Shown here in pieces: positions 14,808 through 24,023 of a stretch of DNA of 48,206 nucleotides. This stretch comes from Paenibacillus ginsengihumi DSM 21568 (GTDB taxonomy: Bacteria > Bacillota > Bacilli > Paenibacillales > NBRC-103111). The stretch is from positions 1 through 48,206 of the forward strand of contig NZ_KB905587.1 in the NCBI RefSeq assembly GCF_000380965.1. The letters run 5' to 3'. Below the pieces are notes generated by a model. That model saw only the letters and a program-made list of their open reading frames with translations, searched no databases and was not told the origin of the DNA. A program made the position numbers and the translations under genes. Within the stretch, counting starts at the first letter, position 1; each line of letters opens with the position of its first letter.

Positions 14808-16412
14808 TCACATCGATTTCCGGTATTCGTTCGGCGACATGCCGGTATTGTTTCTGAACAGCTTGATAAAATAACTCGTGTGCTCGTAACCGAGCTGCTC
14901 GGCAATTTCCGCAACGGTCAAGTCGGATTGGTTCAGCAATTCCTTGGCTCTTTCCATTTTCGTCCGCGTTACGAATTCCACGAAGGTTTCCCCGGTCTCC
15001 TGCTTGAACACCCGGCTGAAATGAGACGGGTTCAGATTCAGGCGGTGAGCCATTTCCTCCATGGCGACCTTCTCGCCGATATGCGTGTGCACATAACGCT
15101 GCGCCTCCGCGATCTCCCTGCGCACCGCTTGCGACCGCAGCGTCTGGATCTCGACGCTTTTTTCTTCGAGGAACGTTCGGAGCCAGTCCGTCAGATGGTC
15201 CAACGTTTCGATCGAAGCGATCTGGCGCTGATGCAGCTCGGAGCTGAAGCTCGTCACGAAATTTTGCATGACCGTATATTTCAGCTCGAGCTCCATGGCC
15301 ATTTTCAGCGCCCAGCTTTTGACGGCATCGACAGGGTATATTTGCTTCCTGATCCTGTCTTTCCATTGCTGGACGGTATGCGCAATGCGTGCCTTGTCCC
15401 CGCTAAGAATGCCCTCTTTCATGTCCTGCAGCGCTTTGGAATAATGCAGAAACAAGTCCTCTTTCGTCGTCTCGACGGAATGCAGCTTCGCCAGGGCGCA
15501 TTCGCCGGCATAGAAGCGGAACGTCGCCGCGCCAAGCAACTCCTGAATCTGCTTCTTCAATCGGATTAACGATTGATCCGCGTCGCCCCAGCAAAAAGCG
15601 AATCCGATCCGCAAGTGACGCCGCAGCAGTTGCTGAACGCGCTGCAGCTCGCCGCGAACCTCTTCGTGAAGATTGCGCTTTATCGTATGCGGGAAGGGAA
15701 ACAGCAGCAAATACTGGCGTTCGTTCGGAACGAAGTGAACGCATCCTTCATATTGCACCAGCTCCTGCAAGGCGTTGTCTATCACGAACTGCATGTTGAT
15801 CGCTCCCCCGAACCGTTCCTCCAGCTCGCCGGCGCGTTCCGGGAAGCCGGCGGCCGGCAAATAAGGAATGCCGTCCCGGAGGCGAAGCCCCATGCGCTCC
15901 GCTTCGCCTTCCCATTCCGCCTCGTTCCAGACCGGCTGCTCGAGGAGCGTGCGGATAAAGCGGGAACGGATGGCGGAATAGTTTTGCTGCACGACATTTT
16001 GCAGCCGAAGCCGGTTATCCTCCGAGCGCTTTTCCTCGCTCAGCCGGTCGGTCAGCTGCTCCAGCACAGAAGCGACCTGCTCGCTCCGCAAGCTTTCCTT
16101 CAGGATGTAATCGGTCACGCCTAGCTTTACGGCGCGCTGCGCATAGTGAAAATCTTCGTGACACGACAGGATGACCGCCTTTAACCGGGGATTGGCCTCG
16201 CGGGCTTTTTCGATCAAAGCAAGGCCGTCCATCACCGGCATGCCGATATCCGTAATGAGAATGTCCGGGCGATGAAGCTGGCAGGCCTCCCAGGCTTCCC
16301 CGCCGTTGGAGCAAGCAGCCGCCAGCTCGAGGCCAAGCTTCTCCCACGGGATGCCGGCGCTTAAATAGTCCAATACCGGATAATGATCGTCCGCGACGAC
16401 GACTTTAAACAT
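14808..16412 (-). CDS. YesN-type response regulator with AraC DNA-binding domain
   Basis: This 534-residue protein begins with a receiver domain (FKVVVADDH; phospho-acceptor Asp55 in LITDIGMPVMDG). A ~250-residue central region follows, then a C-terminal AraC/XylS double helix-turn-helix (EKVAMEEMAHRLNLNPSHFSRVFKQETGE, then VAEIAEQLGYEHTSYFIKLFRNN). ATG 16412 is used because an 8-base overlap (ATGTTTAA) couples it to the upstream kinase stop. Such regulators typically activate adjacent sugar ABC operons. Here the target is probably the divergent glucuronide operon starting at 18403. Confidence 0.92.
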   Translation of the reverse strand: MFKVVVADDHYPVLDYLSAGIPWEKLGLELAAACSNGGEAWEACQLHRPDILITDIGMPVMDGLALIEKAREANPRLKAVILSCHEDFHYAQRAVKLGVTDYILKESLRSEQVASVLEQLTDRLSEEKRSEDNRLRLQNVVQQNYSAIRSRFIRTLLEQPVWNEAEWEGEAERMGLRLRDGIPYLPAAGFPERAGELEERFGGAINMQFVIDNALQELVQYEGCVHFVPNERQYLLLFPFPHTIKRNLHEEVRGELQRVQQLLRRHLRIGFAFCWGDADQSLIRLKKQIQELLGAATFRFYAGECALAKLHSVETTKEDLFLHYSKALQDMKEGILSGDKARIAHTVQQWKDRIRKQIYPVDAVKSWALKMAMELELKYTVMQNFVTSFSSELHQRQIASIETLDHLTDWLRTFLEEKSVEIQTLRSQAVRREIAEAQRYVHTHIGEKVAMEEMAHRLNLNPSHFSRVFKQETGETFVEFVTRTKMERAKELLNQSDLTVAEIAEQLGYEHTSYFIKLFRNNTGMSPNEYRKSM

Positions 16413-18204
16413 GGTGCTCACCATCCTTCGCGCATTCAATAGGCAGCAGCAGCTCGACGGTCGTGTGACGGCCGGGTTCGCTTTGAATATTCATTTCAAA
16501 ACGGTCCCCATGCAGGAGCATGAGCCGGCTGTATACGTTAAACAGCCCGATCCCGGACGATCCGTTCCGTTCGCTTGCGGACATTTGCTCGATCGTTTGC
16601 CGTTTCGGGAACTTGAGTCGCTCTTGCAGTCCGGCGAGCGTCGCAGGCGGTATGCCGGCGCCGTCATCGCTGATCGTTATGCGCAGCGATGAGCCGATCG
16701 TCTCCACATGAATCCGTATTTGCCCGCCGCGCGACGTAAACCCGTGTTTATAGGCATTCTCGATAATCGGCTGGAGAATAAAGCGGGGAACCGTTATCGA
16801 GAACGGGTCGGCGTATACTTCCACACGGGTTTCGGTCGGATAGCGCGTTGTAAACTGCATCAAGTCCATATATTGCTTCGCCGTCTCCAGCTCGGCGTAG
16901 AGCGTCACGAATTCGTCGTGCTTGGAAATGCTGGCCCGCAGCAGCGCGGACAGGGACCCGACGACGTTCGCGGTCTCTTCGTCGCCCTTCATGAGCAGCT
17001 TGAGCCGGATCGAGCTCAGCACGTTGAACAGAAAATGCGGATGAACCTGGGCCTGCAGCATGGCCATTTCCGCTTGACGCTTGAGTTCCTGCTCCACCTG
17101 CACCTGGTGCAGCATTTGCTGGATGCGATCGAGCATGTGGTCGAACGAACGGCCTAGCATGCCGATCTCATCCCCGCCGCGAATATGGGATCGAACCGTC
17201 AAGTCTCCCGCTTCCACCTTCTTCGCGGCTTCTCCCAGCGCCCGAACGGGCTGCGTAAATCGCCGCAGCAAATAGGTGAGGGCAATCAAAAAACAGGCCG
17301 CGAACAGCGCCTGCAGCAGCAGTCCCGAGCGATAAATCCCGCTCAGCTTCTCGGTAAGCCGTTCGTAGGGAGCCACGCTCACAAGCCGCCATCCGGCGGA
17401 GCGCAGCGATAGCGAGAGAAACAGCTGGTTCTCCCCGTGGAGATGAATGATGCTGGGCAAAGCCGGCGCCTCTTGCGGCAGCACGCTGTCAAAAGGGGCT
17501 CCGATGAGACCGGGATTGCGATTGGACAAGATCATATTCTTATCGTCCAACAGAAAAACATCTTCCTCCATATCCGTAAATAGCTCGCGAATCGTATTTT
17601 CCGTACGGCTGACGATCAGGTAGGCAAAGGGCGGTTCGTCGACGGACTCGGTTAATGCCCTTGCCGTCATATACACATAGTTCTGGTCCGGGGATTGGGG
17701 AGGAAGATAGTTGCTTTTCCCGCCCAGAAACAAGGTTTCGTAAGCCGACAACTTCCTCACTTCGCCAAACCAGCTCTGCTCAAAAAAACGGCGCGGTTCG
17801 AAATCGTAAAAAGAGTAATCGGAATAAGCGCGTCCGTCTCTCGCCAGCAAAGTGACCCTGAGGTCGCGCTTCTCGCCGGCGATTTGCTCCAGCCGGGTTG
17901 TCAGCTGCCGCGCCGCGACCGGGTTCGTCCTCGCCTCTTCCAATAACGTCTTCATTTCCGGATCGAATTGGACGAAGTTGGAGATCGAGACCATTTCCTG
18001 AAGAATCGCTTCGATTTGAGATTGCACGATCATGAGCGATTGCGTCGCTTTCTCCAGCGTATGCTCCCGGATGATCAGCTTGGAATAGACGCTTGTAATG
18101 TACAGCATGCCGATCGCAGGCAGCACGAGGCAGGCGATCGAGGTTAGAATCAGCTTTTGCCTTAGCGACATCTGCTTTGGGTTCAGTCCAGCACGCATTT
18201 TCAT
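16405..18204 (-). CDS. YesM-type sensor histidine kinase
   Basis: This 599-residue kinase has a first membrane helix (KLILTSIACLVLPAIGMLYITSVY), an extracellular sensor of ~250 residues, a second helix (LLLQALFAACFLIALTYLL), a HAMP linker (FTQPVRALGEAAKKVEAGDL), and the LytS/YesM kinase core. QAQVHPHFLFN carries the phosphorylated His (about residue 390). The ATPase domain has IIENAYKHGF, DDGAGI and GIGLFNVYSRL. Start ATG 18204 has GAAGGTGG just upstream. It is cotranscribed and overlaps the regulator gene. It may sense the substrate or the loaded binding protein of the adjacent transporter; that link is inferred. Confidence 0.93.
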   Translation of the reverse strand: MKMRAGLNPKQMSLRQKLILTSIACLVLPAIGMLYITSVYSKLIIREHTLEKATQSLMIVQSQIEAILQEMVSISNFVQFDPEMKTLLEEARTNPVAARQLTTRLEQIAGEKRDLRVTLLARDGRAYSDYSFYDFEPRRFFEQSWFGEVRKLSAYETLFLGGKSNYLPPQSPDQNYVYMTARALTESVDEPPFAYLIVSRTENTIRELFTDMEEDVFLLDDKNMILSNRNPGLIGAPFDSVLPQEAPALPSIIHLHGENQLFLSLSLRSAGWRLVSVAPYERLTEKLSGIYRSGLLLQALFAACFLIALTYLLRRFTQPVRALGEAAKKVEAGDLTVRSHIRGGDEIGMLGRSFDHMLDRIQQMLHQVQVEQELKRQAEMAMLQAQVHPHFLFNVLSSIRLKLLMKGDEETANVVGSLSALLRASISKHDEFVTLYAELETAKQYMDLMQFTTRYPTETRVEVYADPFSITVPRFILQPIIENAYKHGFTSRGGQIRIHVETIGSSLRITISDDGAGIPPATLAGLQERLKFPKRQTIEQMSASERNGSSGIGLFNVYSRLMLLHGDRFEMNIQSEPGRHTTVELLLPIECAKDGEHHV

Positions 18205-18282
18205 TCTGCCACCTTCAAAGACGACTTCAATCTGTTACGCTAAAACCATACTATAGCATTAGACAGGCGGCTTCATTCAACA

Positions 18283-18370
18283 TTTTTTGCTAAATGGAAA
18301 AAAATATCGCAAAATCTTTTCGTTTTAGCAAAATTCGTTTCATGATTGCGCGCTTCGCCGCACCTATAAT
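18283..18370. promoter_or_regulatory. Divergent control region with inverted TTTTGCTAAA boxes and -10
   Basis: TTTTGCTAAA (18285-18294) and its inverse TTTAGCAAAA (about 18324-18333) lie 29 bp apart in an AT-rich stretch. TATAAT at 18365-18370 has no good -35, which suggests activator dependence, plausibly YesN-type. Which sites it uses is inferred. Confidence 0.45.
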
Positions 18371-18402
18371 GAGGAGGACATAAAGACAACGAGGTGACGA
18401 GA

Positions 18403-19335
18403 GTGGAGCAAGCTGCTAAAGGGAGGAGCGGGCAAGGCGCTTCCCGGCGCATCCGAAAGCAGGCTTTTTACGATACGCTGGCGGGCTATTCGTTTATTTT
18501 GCCGATGCTGCTGCTGACGTTGACGCTGGTCGTTATCCCGATTATCATCTCCGGCGCGATCAGCTTTACGAATTGGAATTTCATTGAAGGGATCGGCGGA
18601 CTTCATTTTGCAGGCCTGGACAATTATATCCGCTTGTTTCAGGACGAAGCGTTTCTGCGCTCCTTGCGGAATAACGTCGTGATGATCGCGGTCGTTCCGG
18701 TATCCATGTTCATCGCCATGATCCTCGCTGTTTTGATCGACAAGGCGACCTATTTCAAAGATTTCTTCAAAGTAATCTATTTCATGCCGTTCATCTCGAG
18801 CTTCGTGGCGATCGCTCTGCTGTGGAGAGTGCTGTTTCACCCGAACAACGGCCCGATTAACGGGTTCCTGCGGGCGATTGGCGTCGACAATCCTCCGCTT
18901 TGGCTGGCGGACCCGAATTATGCGCTGCTTGCCGTGATGATCATCATGGTCTGGACGACGCTCGGCTTTAACATGGTCATTTATTTGGCGGGCTTGCAAA
19001 ACATTTCGAAGGACATCTACGAGGCAGCCGAGGTGGATGGCGCTTCTCCGGTCAGGCAGTTCTTCAGCATTACCTTGCCGATGCTGTCGCCGACGACCTT
19101 CTTCCTGCTAATTACGGGGATTGTCGGGTCGTTTAAAGTGTTCGAGCTCGTTATGATTTTGACGAACGGCGGGCCGGCCGGCTCGACCTCTGTCATCGTT
19201 TTCTATCTGTATGAGGCTGCGTTCGTCAACCTGGAATCCGGCTATGCGTCGGCGATGGGCATCGTTCTGCTCATTCTGATTTTGCTACTGACCTTAATCC
19301 AATGGATCGGCCAAAAAAAGTGGGTCAATTACTAG
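18403..19335 (+). CDS. ABC sugar transporter permease (MalF/UgpA-like)
   Basis: This 310-residue inner-membrane protein has six helices, beginning YSFILPMLLLTLTLVVIPIIISGAISF. It carries the EAA loop (EAAEVDGASPVRQFFSITLPML) that docks the ATPase. GTG 18403 is preferred because GAGGTGA (18391-18397) is 5 bases upstream. It is the first gene of a four-gene operon (permease, permease, binding protein, beta-glucuronidase) and belongs to the CUT1 carbohydrate family. No ATPase is encoded nearby; CUT1 systems in Firmicutes often share an MsmX/MsmK ATPase. Confidence 0.93.
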   Translation: MEQAAKGRSGQGASRRIRKQAFYDTLAGYSFILPMLLLTLTLVVIPIIISGAISFTNWNFIEGIGGLHFAGLDNYIRLFQDEAFLRSLRNNVVMIAVVPVSMFIAMILAVLIDKATYFKDFFKVIYFMPFISSFVAIALLWRVLFHPNNGPINGFLRAIGVDNPPLWLADPNYALLAVMIIMVWTTLGFNMVIYLAGLQNISKDIYEAAEVDGASPVRQFFSITLPMLSPTTFFLLITGIVGSFKVFELVMILTNGGPAGSTSVIVFYLYEAAFVNLESGYASAMGIVLLILILLLTLIQWIGQKKWVNY

Positions 19336-19347
19336 GAGGTTTTGCGC

Positions 19348-20178
19348 ATGAAATCCGTTCGATTGGGCCGGGTCGTCGTCACGGCGCTTATGGGCTGCGC
19401 GGGCATCTTTTTTATACTGCCGTTTCTGTGGATGCTGTCGGCGTCCTTCAAGCCCGAGCTTGAGGTGATGACTTATCCGATTCAGTGGATTCCCACAACG
19501 TGGAATATGGTCGAAAACTACAGCCAGGTATGGCTGGGAGCCGTTCCGTTCACGCTATATTATCTCAACAGCATCAAAGTGACGCTGCTGGCGACGGCGC
19601 TGTCCTTGGCCGTTTCCGCAATGGCGGCTTACGGCTTTTCCAAGGTGACGTTCAAGGGACGCGAAACGCTCTTCCTGCTGGTCCTTGCTACCTATATGAT
19701 TCCGCCTCAGGCGATCTTAGTGCCGCAATTTTTAATGTTCCGCTGGCTCGGCCTGTTCGACAGCCATCTCGGCCTCGTTCTGCTGGCCGCCTCGGGAGTG
19801 CTCGGAACGTTCCTGCTGCGTCAATTTTTCATGGGCGTCCATAACGATATCATCGAGTCGGCAAGAATGGACGGAGCGAGCCACTGGGCGATCTTCGTCC
19901 GAATCGGGCTGCCGCTCGTCAAGCCGGCGCTGGCCACTTATATGATTCTTCGGTTCATCTGGACCTGGAACGATTACCAGAATCCGCTTATCTTCCTGCG
20001 TTCCGACTCGCTGTTTACTTTGCAGCTCGGCATCCGCAAGTTTGCCGATCTGAACGGCGAATTTTACTCGCTGATGATGGCGGGCGCCGTATCTGCGATC
20101 GTGCCGCTTTTGATCGTCTTCATCGTAGGCCAGAAGCAAGTTATCGAAGGCGTGGCCGCGGGAAGTGTCAAAGGATAA
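19348..20178 (+). CDS. ABC sugar transporter permease (MalG/UgpE-like)
   Basis: This 276-residue protein has six helices and the EAA-type loop ESARMDGASHWAIFVRIGLPLVKPALAT. It is the second CUT1 permease. ATG 19348 follows AGGAGG that overlaps the previous gene's stop, 12 bp away; an in-frame TTG at 19342 is less likely. The pair forms the channel for a sugar or glycoside bound by the next gene product. The downstream beta-glucuronidase suggests glucuronides. Confidence 0.93.
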   Translation: MKSVRLGRVVVTALMGCAGIFFILPFLWMLSASFKPELEVMTYPIQWIPTTWNMVENYSQVWLGAVPFTLYYLNSIKVTLLATALSLAVSAMAAYGFSKVTFKGRETLFLLVLATYMIPPQAILVPQFLMFRWLGLFDSHLGLVLLAASGVLGTFLLRQFFMGVHNDIIESARMDGASHWAIFVRIGLPLVKPALATYMILRFIWTWNDYQNPLIFLRSDSLFTLQLGIRKFADLNGEFYSLMMAGAVSAIVPLLIVFIVGQKQVIEGVAAGSVKG

Positions 20179-20207
20179 ATACTTGAACATAGCTAGGGGG
20201 ATTTCAC

Positions 20208-21545
20208 ATGGTTACAAGCAAATGGAATCGCGTTCTCATCATTTCCGCTTTAACGGCACTCGTCGGCGCGGGATGCTCGTCGCAAGCTCCGGAAGGTGCG
20301 AATGCCGGCAGCGCGGCGGACGGCACGGTCACGATCAAGCTGCACAACTGGTATCCGAAGAAAGCGGACAACTGGGATGTCGTGATTGCCGAATTCGAGA
20401 AGAAGCATCCGAATATCAAAGTGGACTTTGTGTCTGCCGAGGATAACAACTCCAACGAATATTACAAAAAGCTGGATCTCGCCGCCGCTTCCGGAGAAGA
20501 TCTGGACGTTGTGATGTTCAGCAATATGACGTTTCTCAATCAGCGCGTCAAGCTGGGGATGATGGAGCCGCTGGACAGCTATCTTCAGAAAGAAGGGGTC
20601 GATCTTGCCGAAGAATATACCGTAAACACCCGAATCGGGGACAAAACCTACGGCCTTCCCGGCAAAGCGAACCAGCCTATGGTCTTCATTAACGAAAGCC
20701 ACCTCAAAGAGGCCGGTCTCGAGCTTCCGAAGAGCTGGACCTGGGACGAGTACATGCAGTATGCGAAGGCGATGTCGAAGGAGGAAGGCGGCAAGAAGCG
20801 GTACGGCACGTATTTTCACAGCTGGGCCCAGAACGCTTACTTTATCTCTAATATAGGGCAGCCCGTCGGAGCGAACTTGACGACGGACGACGGCACGAAG
20901 GCCAATGTGGATACTCCGTTTGTCCGAAAATCGCTGGAGCTGCGGCTGCAAGGAGAGAAGGAAGGTTCCGCCACGCCGTATTCGGAAGTGGTCAGCCAAA
21001 AATTGAACTATCGCCCGCAATATTTCAATCAGGATACGAGCATGATTATGATGGGATCGTTCCTGATTCCGGAAACAGGCGGTACGGAGCAGGTGCCGGC
21101 AACGTTCAAAACCGTTTTCGCGCCGATACCTACGATGAACAAGGATGACAAGTTAATCGGCAACGTCAGCAGCGACATTTTGGGGATTTACAGCAAATCG
21201 AAGCATAAGGAAGAGGCCTATACCTTTATTCGCTGGTTTACGACGGAAGGCATCGTCCTGCAGGGCAAAACGATTCCTTCGTGGAAAGGGGCGAATCTGA
21301 ACGAAGTGGTGGACAACATCATCGCCGGCTCGAAAACGCCGGAGATGATCGACAAGGAGTCGCTGCTCTATGTGCTGGAAAATACGGAGCTGGCGACGCC
21401 GGCGGTTGCCGTGCCTTACCATGCGGAGCTGGAAAAGGCGTTCCAGGAGGAATTCGACAAAATGATGCTGTCAGGCCAGGACATCGATACGACGATTAAC
21501 AATGCCCAAACGCGCATCCAAAAAATTATCGATTCCAAGCAATAA
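20208..21545 (+). CDS. Lipoprotein sugar-binding protein of the ABC importer
   Basis: This 445-residue protein has a lipoprotein signal peptide (LIISALTALVGAGC, lipidated Cys23) and the extracellular solute-binding family 1 pattern: TVTIKLHNWYPKKADNWDVVIAEFEKKHPNIKV near the start, WTWDEYMQYAKAMS, and a C-terminal ALxxxFxxEFD-like helix. It would be anchored outside the membrane, delivering substrate to the two permeases. The gene starts ATG 20208 after AGGGGGA and lies 29 bp after the second permease. The ligand is inferred to be a glucuronide from the next gene. Confidence 0.93.
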   Translation: MVTSKWNRVLIISALTALVGAGCSSQAPEGANAGSAADGTVTIKLHNWYPKKADNWDVVIAEFEKKHPNIKVDFVSAEDNNSNEYYKKLDLAAASGEDLDVVMFSNMTFLNQRVKLGMMEPLDSYLQKEGVDLAEEYTVNTRIGDKTYGLPGKANQPMVFINESHLKEAGLELPKSWTWDEYMQYAKAMSKEEGGKKRYGTYFHSWAQNAYFISNIGQPVGANLTTDDGTKANVDTPFVRKSLELRLQGEKEGSATPYSEVVSQKLNYRPQYFNQDTSMIMMGSFLIPETGGTEQVPATFKTVFAPIPTMNKDDKLIGNVSSDILGIYSKSKHKEEAYTFIRWFTTEGIVLQGKTIPSWKGANLNEVVDNIIAGSKTPEMIDKESLLYVLENTELATPAVAVPYHAELEKAFQEEFDKMMLSGQDIDTTINNAQTRIQKIIDSKQ

Positions 21546-21563
21546 CAGGAGGGATTCACGATT

Positions 21564-23360
21564 ATGCTTTATCCGATAGTGACCCGTTCCCGGGGTGTCA
21601 TCGATCTCAATGGGATTTGGCGGTTTAAGCTCGATCCCGGCCAAGGATTTGCGGAGCGTTGGCAGGAGCGGCCGCTGAGCGGAACGATTCCGATGGCTGT
21701 TCCTTCCTCATACAACGACATAGGGGCCAGCGCCGACATTCGCGATCATGTCGGGTGGGTATGGTACGAGCGGGAATTCGCCGTGCCGGACGTTCTGTCT
21801 TCGCAGCGCATCGTCCTCCGCTTCGGCTCGGCCACGCATGAAGCGAAGGTATTCGTCAACGGCAAGCTGGCAGCCGAGCATGTCGGCGGGTTTACGCCGT
21901 TTGAGGCGGAGATCAACGGCTTGCTGCAAGCCGGGAAAAACCGCCTGACCGTCGCGGTGAATAACGTGCTGGACGAATCGACGCTGCCCGTCGGCAAATA
22001 TGTGAAGCGCGATATTGAAGGGCTTGGCCAAGTCGTCCGCAATTACCCGAATTTCGATTTTTTCAATTATGCGGGACTTCACCGGCCGGTCAAAATCTAC
22101 ACGACGCCTCGGGTTTACATTCGGGATGTCGAGATCGTCTCGAGCGTGCTGGCGGACGGCTCCGCCGCGGTGCATTACAGCGTGGACCTGTGCGGCGACG
22201 CTAAGGTCCGGGTCAGCATTGCAGATGAAGCGGGAATCGTTGTCGCGCAAGGAGAAGGCTCGGAAGGCACGCTGCAGCTTGCGGAAGCGAAGCTTTGGGA
22301 GCCGCTGAACGCTTATTTGTACGTATTGAAAATGGAGCTGCTGCAAAGCGGTGAAGTGATCGACGAGTACGAGCAGCCTTTCGGAATCCGCACTGTCGAG
22401 GTGAAGGAAGGCAAATTTCTGATCAACGGCAAGCCTTTCTATTTCAAGGGATTCGGCAAGCACGAGGATGCACCGATTTGCGGCCGGGGATTGAACGAGG
22501 CGGCCAACGTCATGGATCTTCGCTTGATGAAGCGGCTCGGAGCCAACTCGTTCCGAACGTCCCACTATCCGTATTCGGAGGAGTTGATGCGGCTTGCCGA
22601 CCGGGAAGGCTTCGTGGTCATCGACGAGGTGGCGGCGGTCGGGCTGCATTTGAACTTTATTGCTATTCGTTCGAGCGGCCCGAAACGGAAGACATGGGAA
22701 GAAATCAAGACGCACGAAGTTCACCGGCAGGCGATTCGGGAGCTGATCGCAAGAGACAAGAATCATGCATGCGTCGTCATGTGGTCGATCGCCAATGAGC
22801 CTGATACGTCGGAAGACGGAGCCAGAGAATACTTCGAGCCGCTGATTCGGCTTGCGAAGGAATGCGATCCGCACAAGCGTCCCGTTACGGTGGTGACTCT
22901 GCAGGAGGGAAGCCCCGAGCACTGCCAGGTGTCGGATCTGGTCGATGTTCTCTGCTTAAACCGCTACTACGGCTGGTATTTGGAAGGCGGGGAGTGGGAT
23001 ATCGCCCGAATCAGGCTGCGTCAAGAACTGGAGGGCTGGGGCAAGCGCTGCCCGGACAAGCCGATCATCATGACGGAGTACGGCGCGGATACGGTCGCCG
23101 GCTTCCACGACATCGATCCCGTCATGTTCACGGAGGAATTCCAGGTCGCGTATTTGCGGGCGAACCATCAGGTGTTCGACGAATTTGCGAATTTTGTCGG
23201 GGAGCATGTCTGGAATTTCGCCGATTTCAACACGAGCCAAGGGATTATCCGCGTTCAGGGCAACAAGAAAGGGGTCTTCACCCGGGAGCGCAAGCCGAAA
23301 GCCGCCGCGCATGAGCTTCAGAGGAGATGGAGCGCCATTCCGGACTTTTATTATAAATAA
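21564..23360 (+). CDS. uidA: Beta-glucuronidase, glycoside hydrolase family 2
   Basis: This 598-residue protein has the GH2 layout: sugar-binding jelly roll (1-180), immunoglobulin-like domain, and TIM barrel from about 275. The acid/base is Glu412 in WSIANEPDT and the nucleophile is Glu505 in [11 protein letters not shown]. The NxK motif that reads the glucuronate carboxylate is present as Asn567-Lys-Lys569-Gly ([14 protein letters not shown]), almost the same numbering as E. coli GusA (413, 504, 566/568). It has no signal peptide, so it acts in the cytoplasm on imported glucuronides. It ends the operon and is followed by a strong terminator. Similar length to E. coli GusA (603). Confidence 0.95.
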   Translation: MLYPIVTRSRGVIDLNGIWRFKLDPGQGFAERWQERPLSGTIPMAVPSSYNDIGASADIRDHVGWVWYEREFAVPDVLSSQRIVLRFGSATHEAKVFVNGKLAAEHVGGFTPFEAEINGLLQAGKNRLTVAVNNVLDESTLPVGKYVKRDIEGLGQVVRNYPNFDFFNYAGLHRPVKIYTTPRVYIRDVEIVSSVLADGSAAVHYSVDLCGDAKVRVSIADEAGIVVAQGEGSEGTLQLAEAKLWEPLNAYLYVLKMELLQSGEVIDEYEQPFGIRTVEVKEGKFLINGKPFYFKGFGKHEDAPICGRGLNEAANVMDLRLMKRLGANSFRTSHYPYSEELMRLADREGFVVIDEVAAVGLHLNFIAIRSSGPKRKTWEEIKTHEVHRQAIRELIARDKNHACVVMWSIANEPDTSEDGAREYFEPLIRLAKECDPHKRPVTVVTLQEGSPEHCQVSDLVDVLCLNRYYGWYLEGGEWDIARIRLRQELEGWGKRCPDKPIIMTEYGADTVAGFHDIDPVMFTEEFQVAYLRANHQVFDEFANFVGEHVWNFADFNTSQGIIRVQGNKKGVFTRERKPKAAAHELQRRWSAIPDFYYK

Positions 23361-23390
23361 TGCAGAAATGATGCAGGTTAGAAATGCAGA

Positions 23391-23423
23391 AACTCGGGCT
23401 CATCGAATGCCCGAGTTTTTTTT
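23391..23423. terminator. Intrinsic terminator of the glucuronide operon
   Basis: AACTCGGGC pairs perfectly with GCCCGAGTT around a 9-base loop, followed by a run of T. It lies about 30 bp after the beta-glucuronidase stop. Confidence 0.92.
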
Positions 23424-23495
23424 GCTGCATGCAAGCCTTCAGCGTTCGTTGACGACGGATGGCAAGGGCTCGTTCGCTGCAAGCGTCCATCTCCT

Positions 23496-23852
23496 TTAAT
23501 ACAGCAGCGAGATGGTCAGCAGGTCGAACAGCACAAGCGGCAGGATCGTGCTGTAATACGGATTGTATCCGAAGGCGGGATACGGATAAGGGTACGGGTA
23601 CCCGTAAGGAATGACTCTGTAATGGGCGGGGTTCGGGGCTTGCGCGATCTGCAAATATACGTAGCGGTCATCGACGTGAACGATAACGCCGTCATGATAC
23701 TGATGGTCTACGGTCTGCACGCGAACATGCCGATACATATGCTTCTGGCATGCTTGCCGGGCGTTTTCCTTGCATCTGTGGATCGCTTCCGACACTTCCG
23801 GCTCAAGCTGATACACCGTCTGCGGTTGAACGGAATGCGGGGCTTTCGTCAT
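23496..23852 (-). CDS. Small conserved hypothetical protein with Tyr/Pro-rich hydrophobic tail
   Basis: This 118-residue protein starts at ATG 23852 after GAAGGAGGTGAT, a near-perfect ribosome site; the longer ORF from 23876 lacks one. A helical N-terminus with CKENARQACQKHMYRHVRV is followed by DGVIVHVDDRYVYLQI, which looks like a small beta-barrel strand pattern. A PYGYPYPYPYPAFGY repeat and a hydrophobic C-terminus (ILPLVLFDLLTISLLY) complete it. Similar His/Tyr/Pro-rich small proteins are common in Paenibacillus; function is unknown, and a spore or surface role would be a guess. Confidence 0.65.
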   Translation of the reverse strand: MTKAPHSVQPQTVYQLEPEVSEAIHRCKENARQACQKHMYRHVRVQTVDHQYHDGVIVHVDDRYVYLQIAQAPNPAHYRVIPYGYPYPYPYPAFGYNPYYSTILPLVLFDLLTISLLY

Positions 23853-24023
23853 CCATATCACCTCCTTCGCATGCAAGTGGGCCCGTTATCATCCTATGTG
23901 GGGACGGGACGTTCTAGACCTGCCCGGGGTTTTATTCGCGGCGGCAGTCGTGTTACAATAGTTATTACAGAGTAGTACAGTATTGATCATCGGCTTGTAA
24001 CAGTAGGGGGCAGAGAGAAACCT

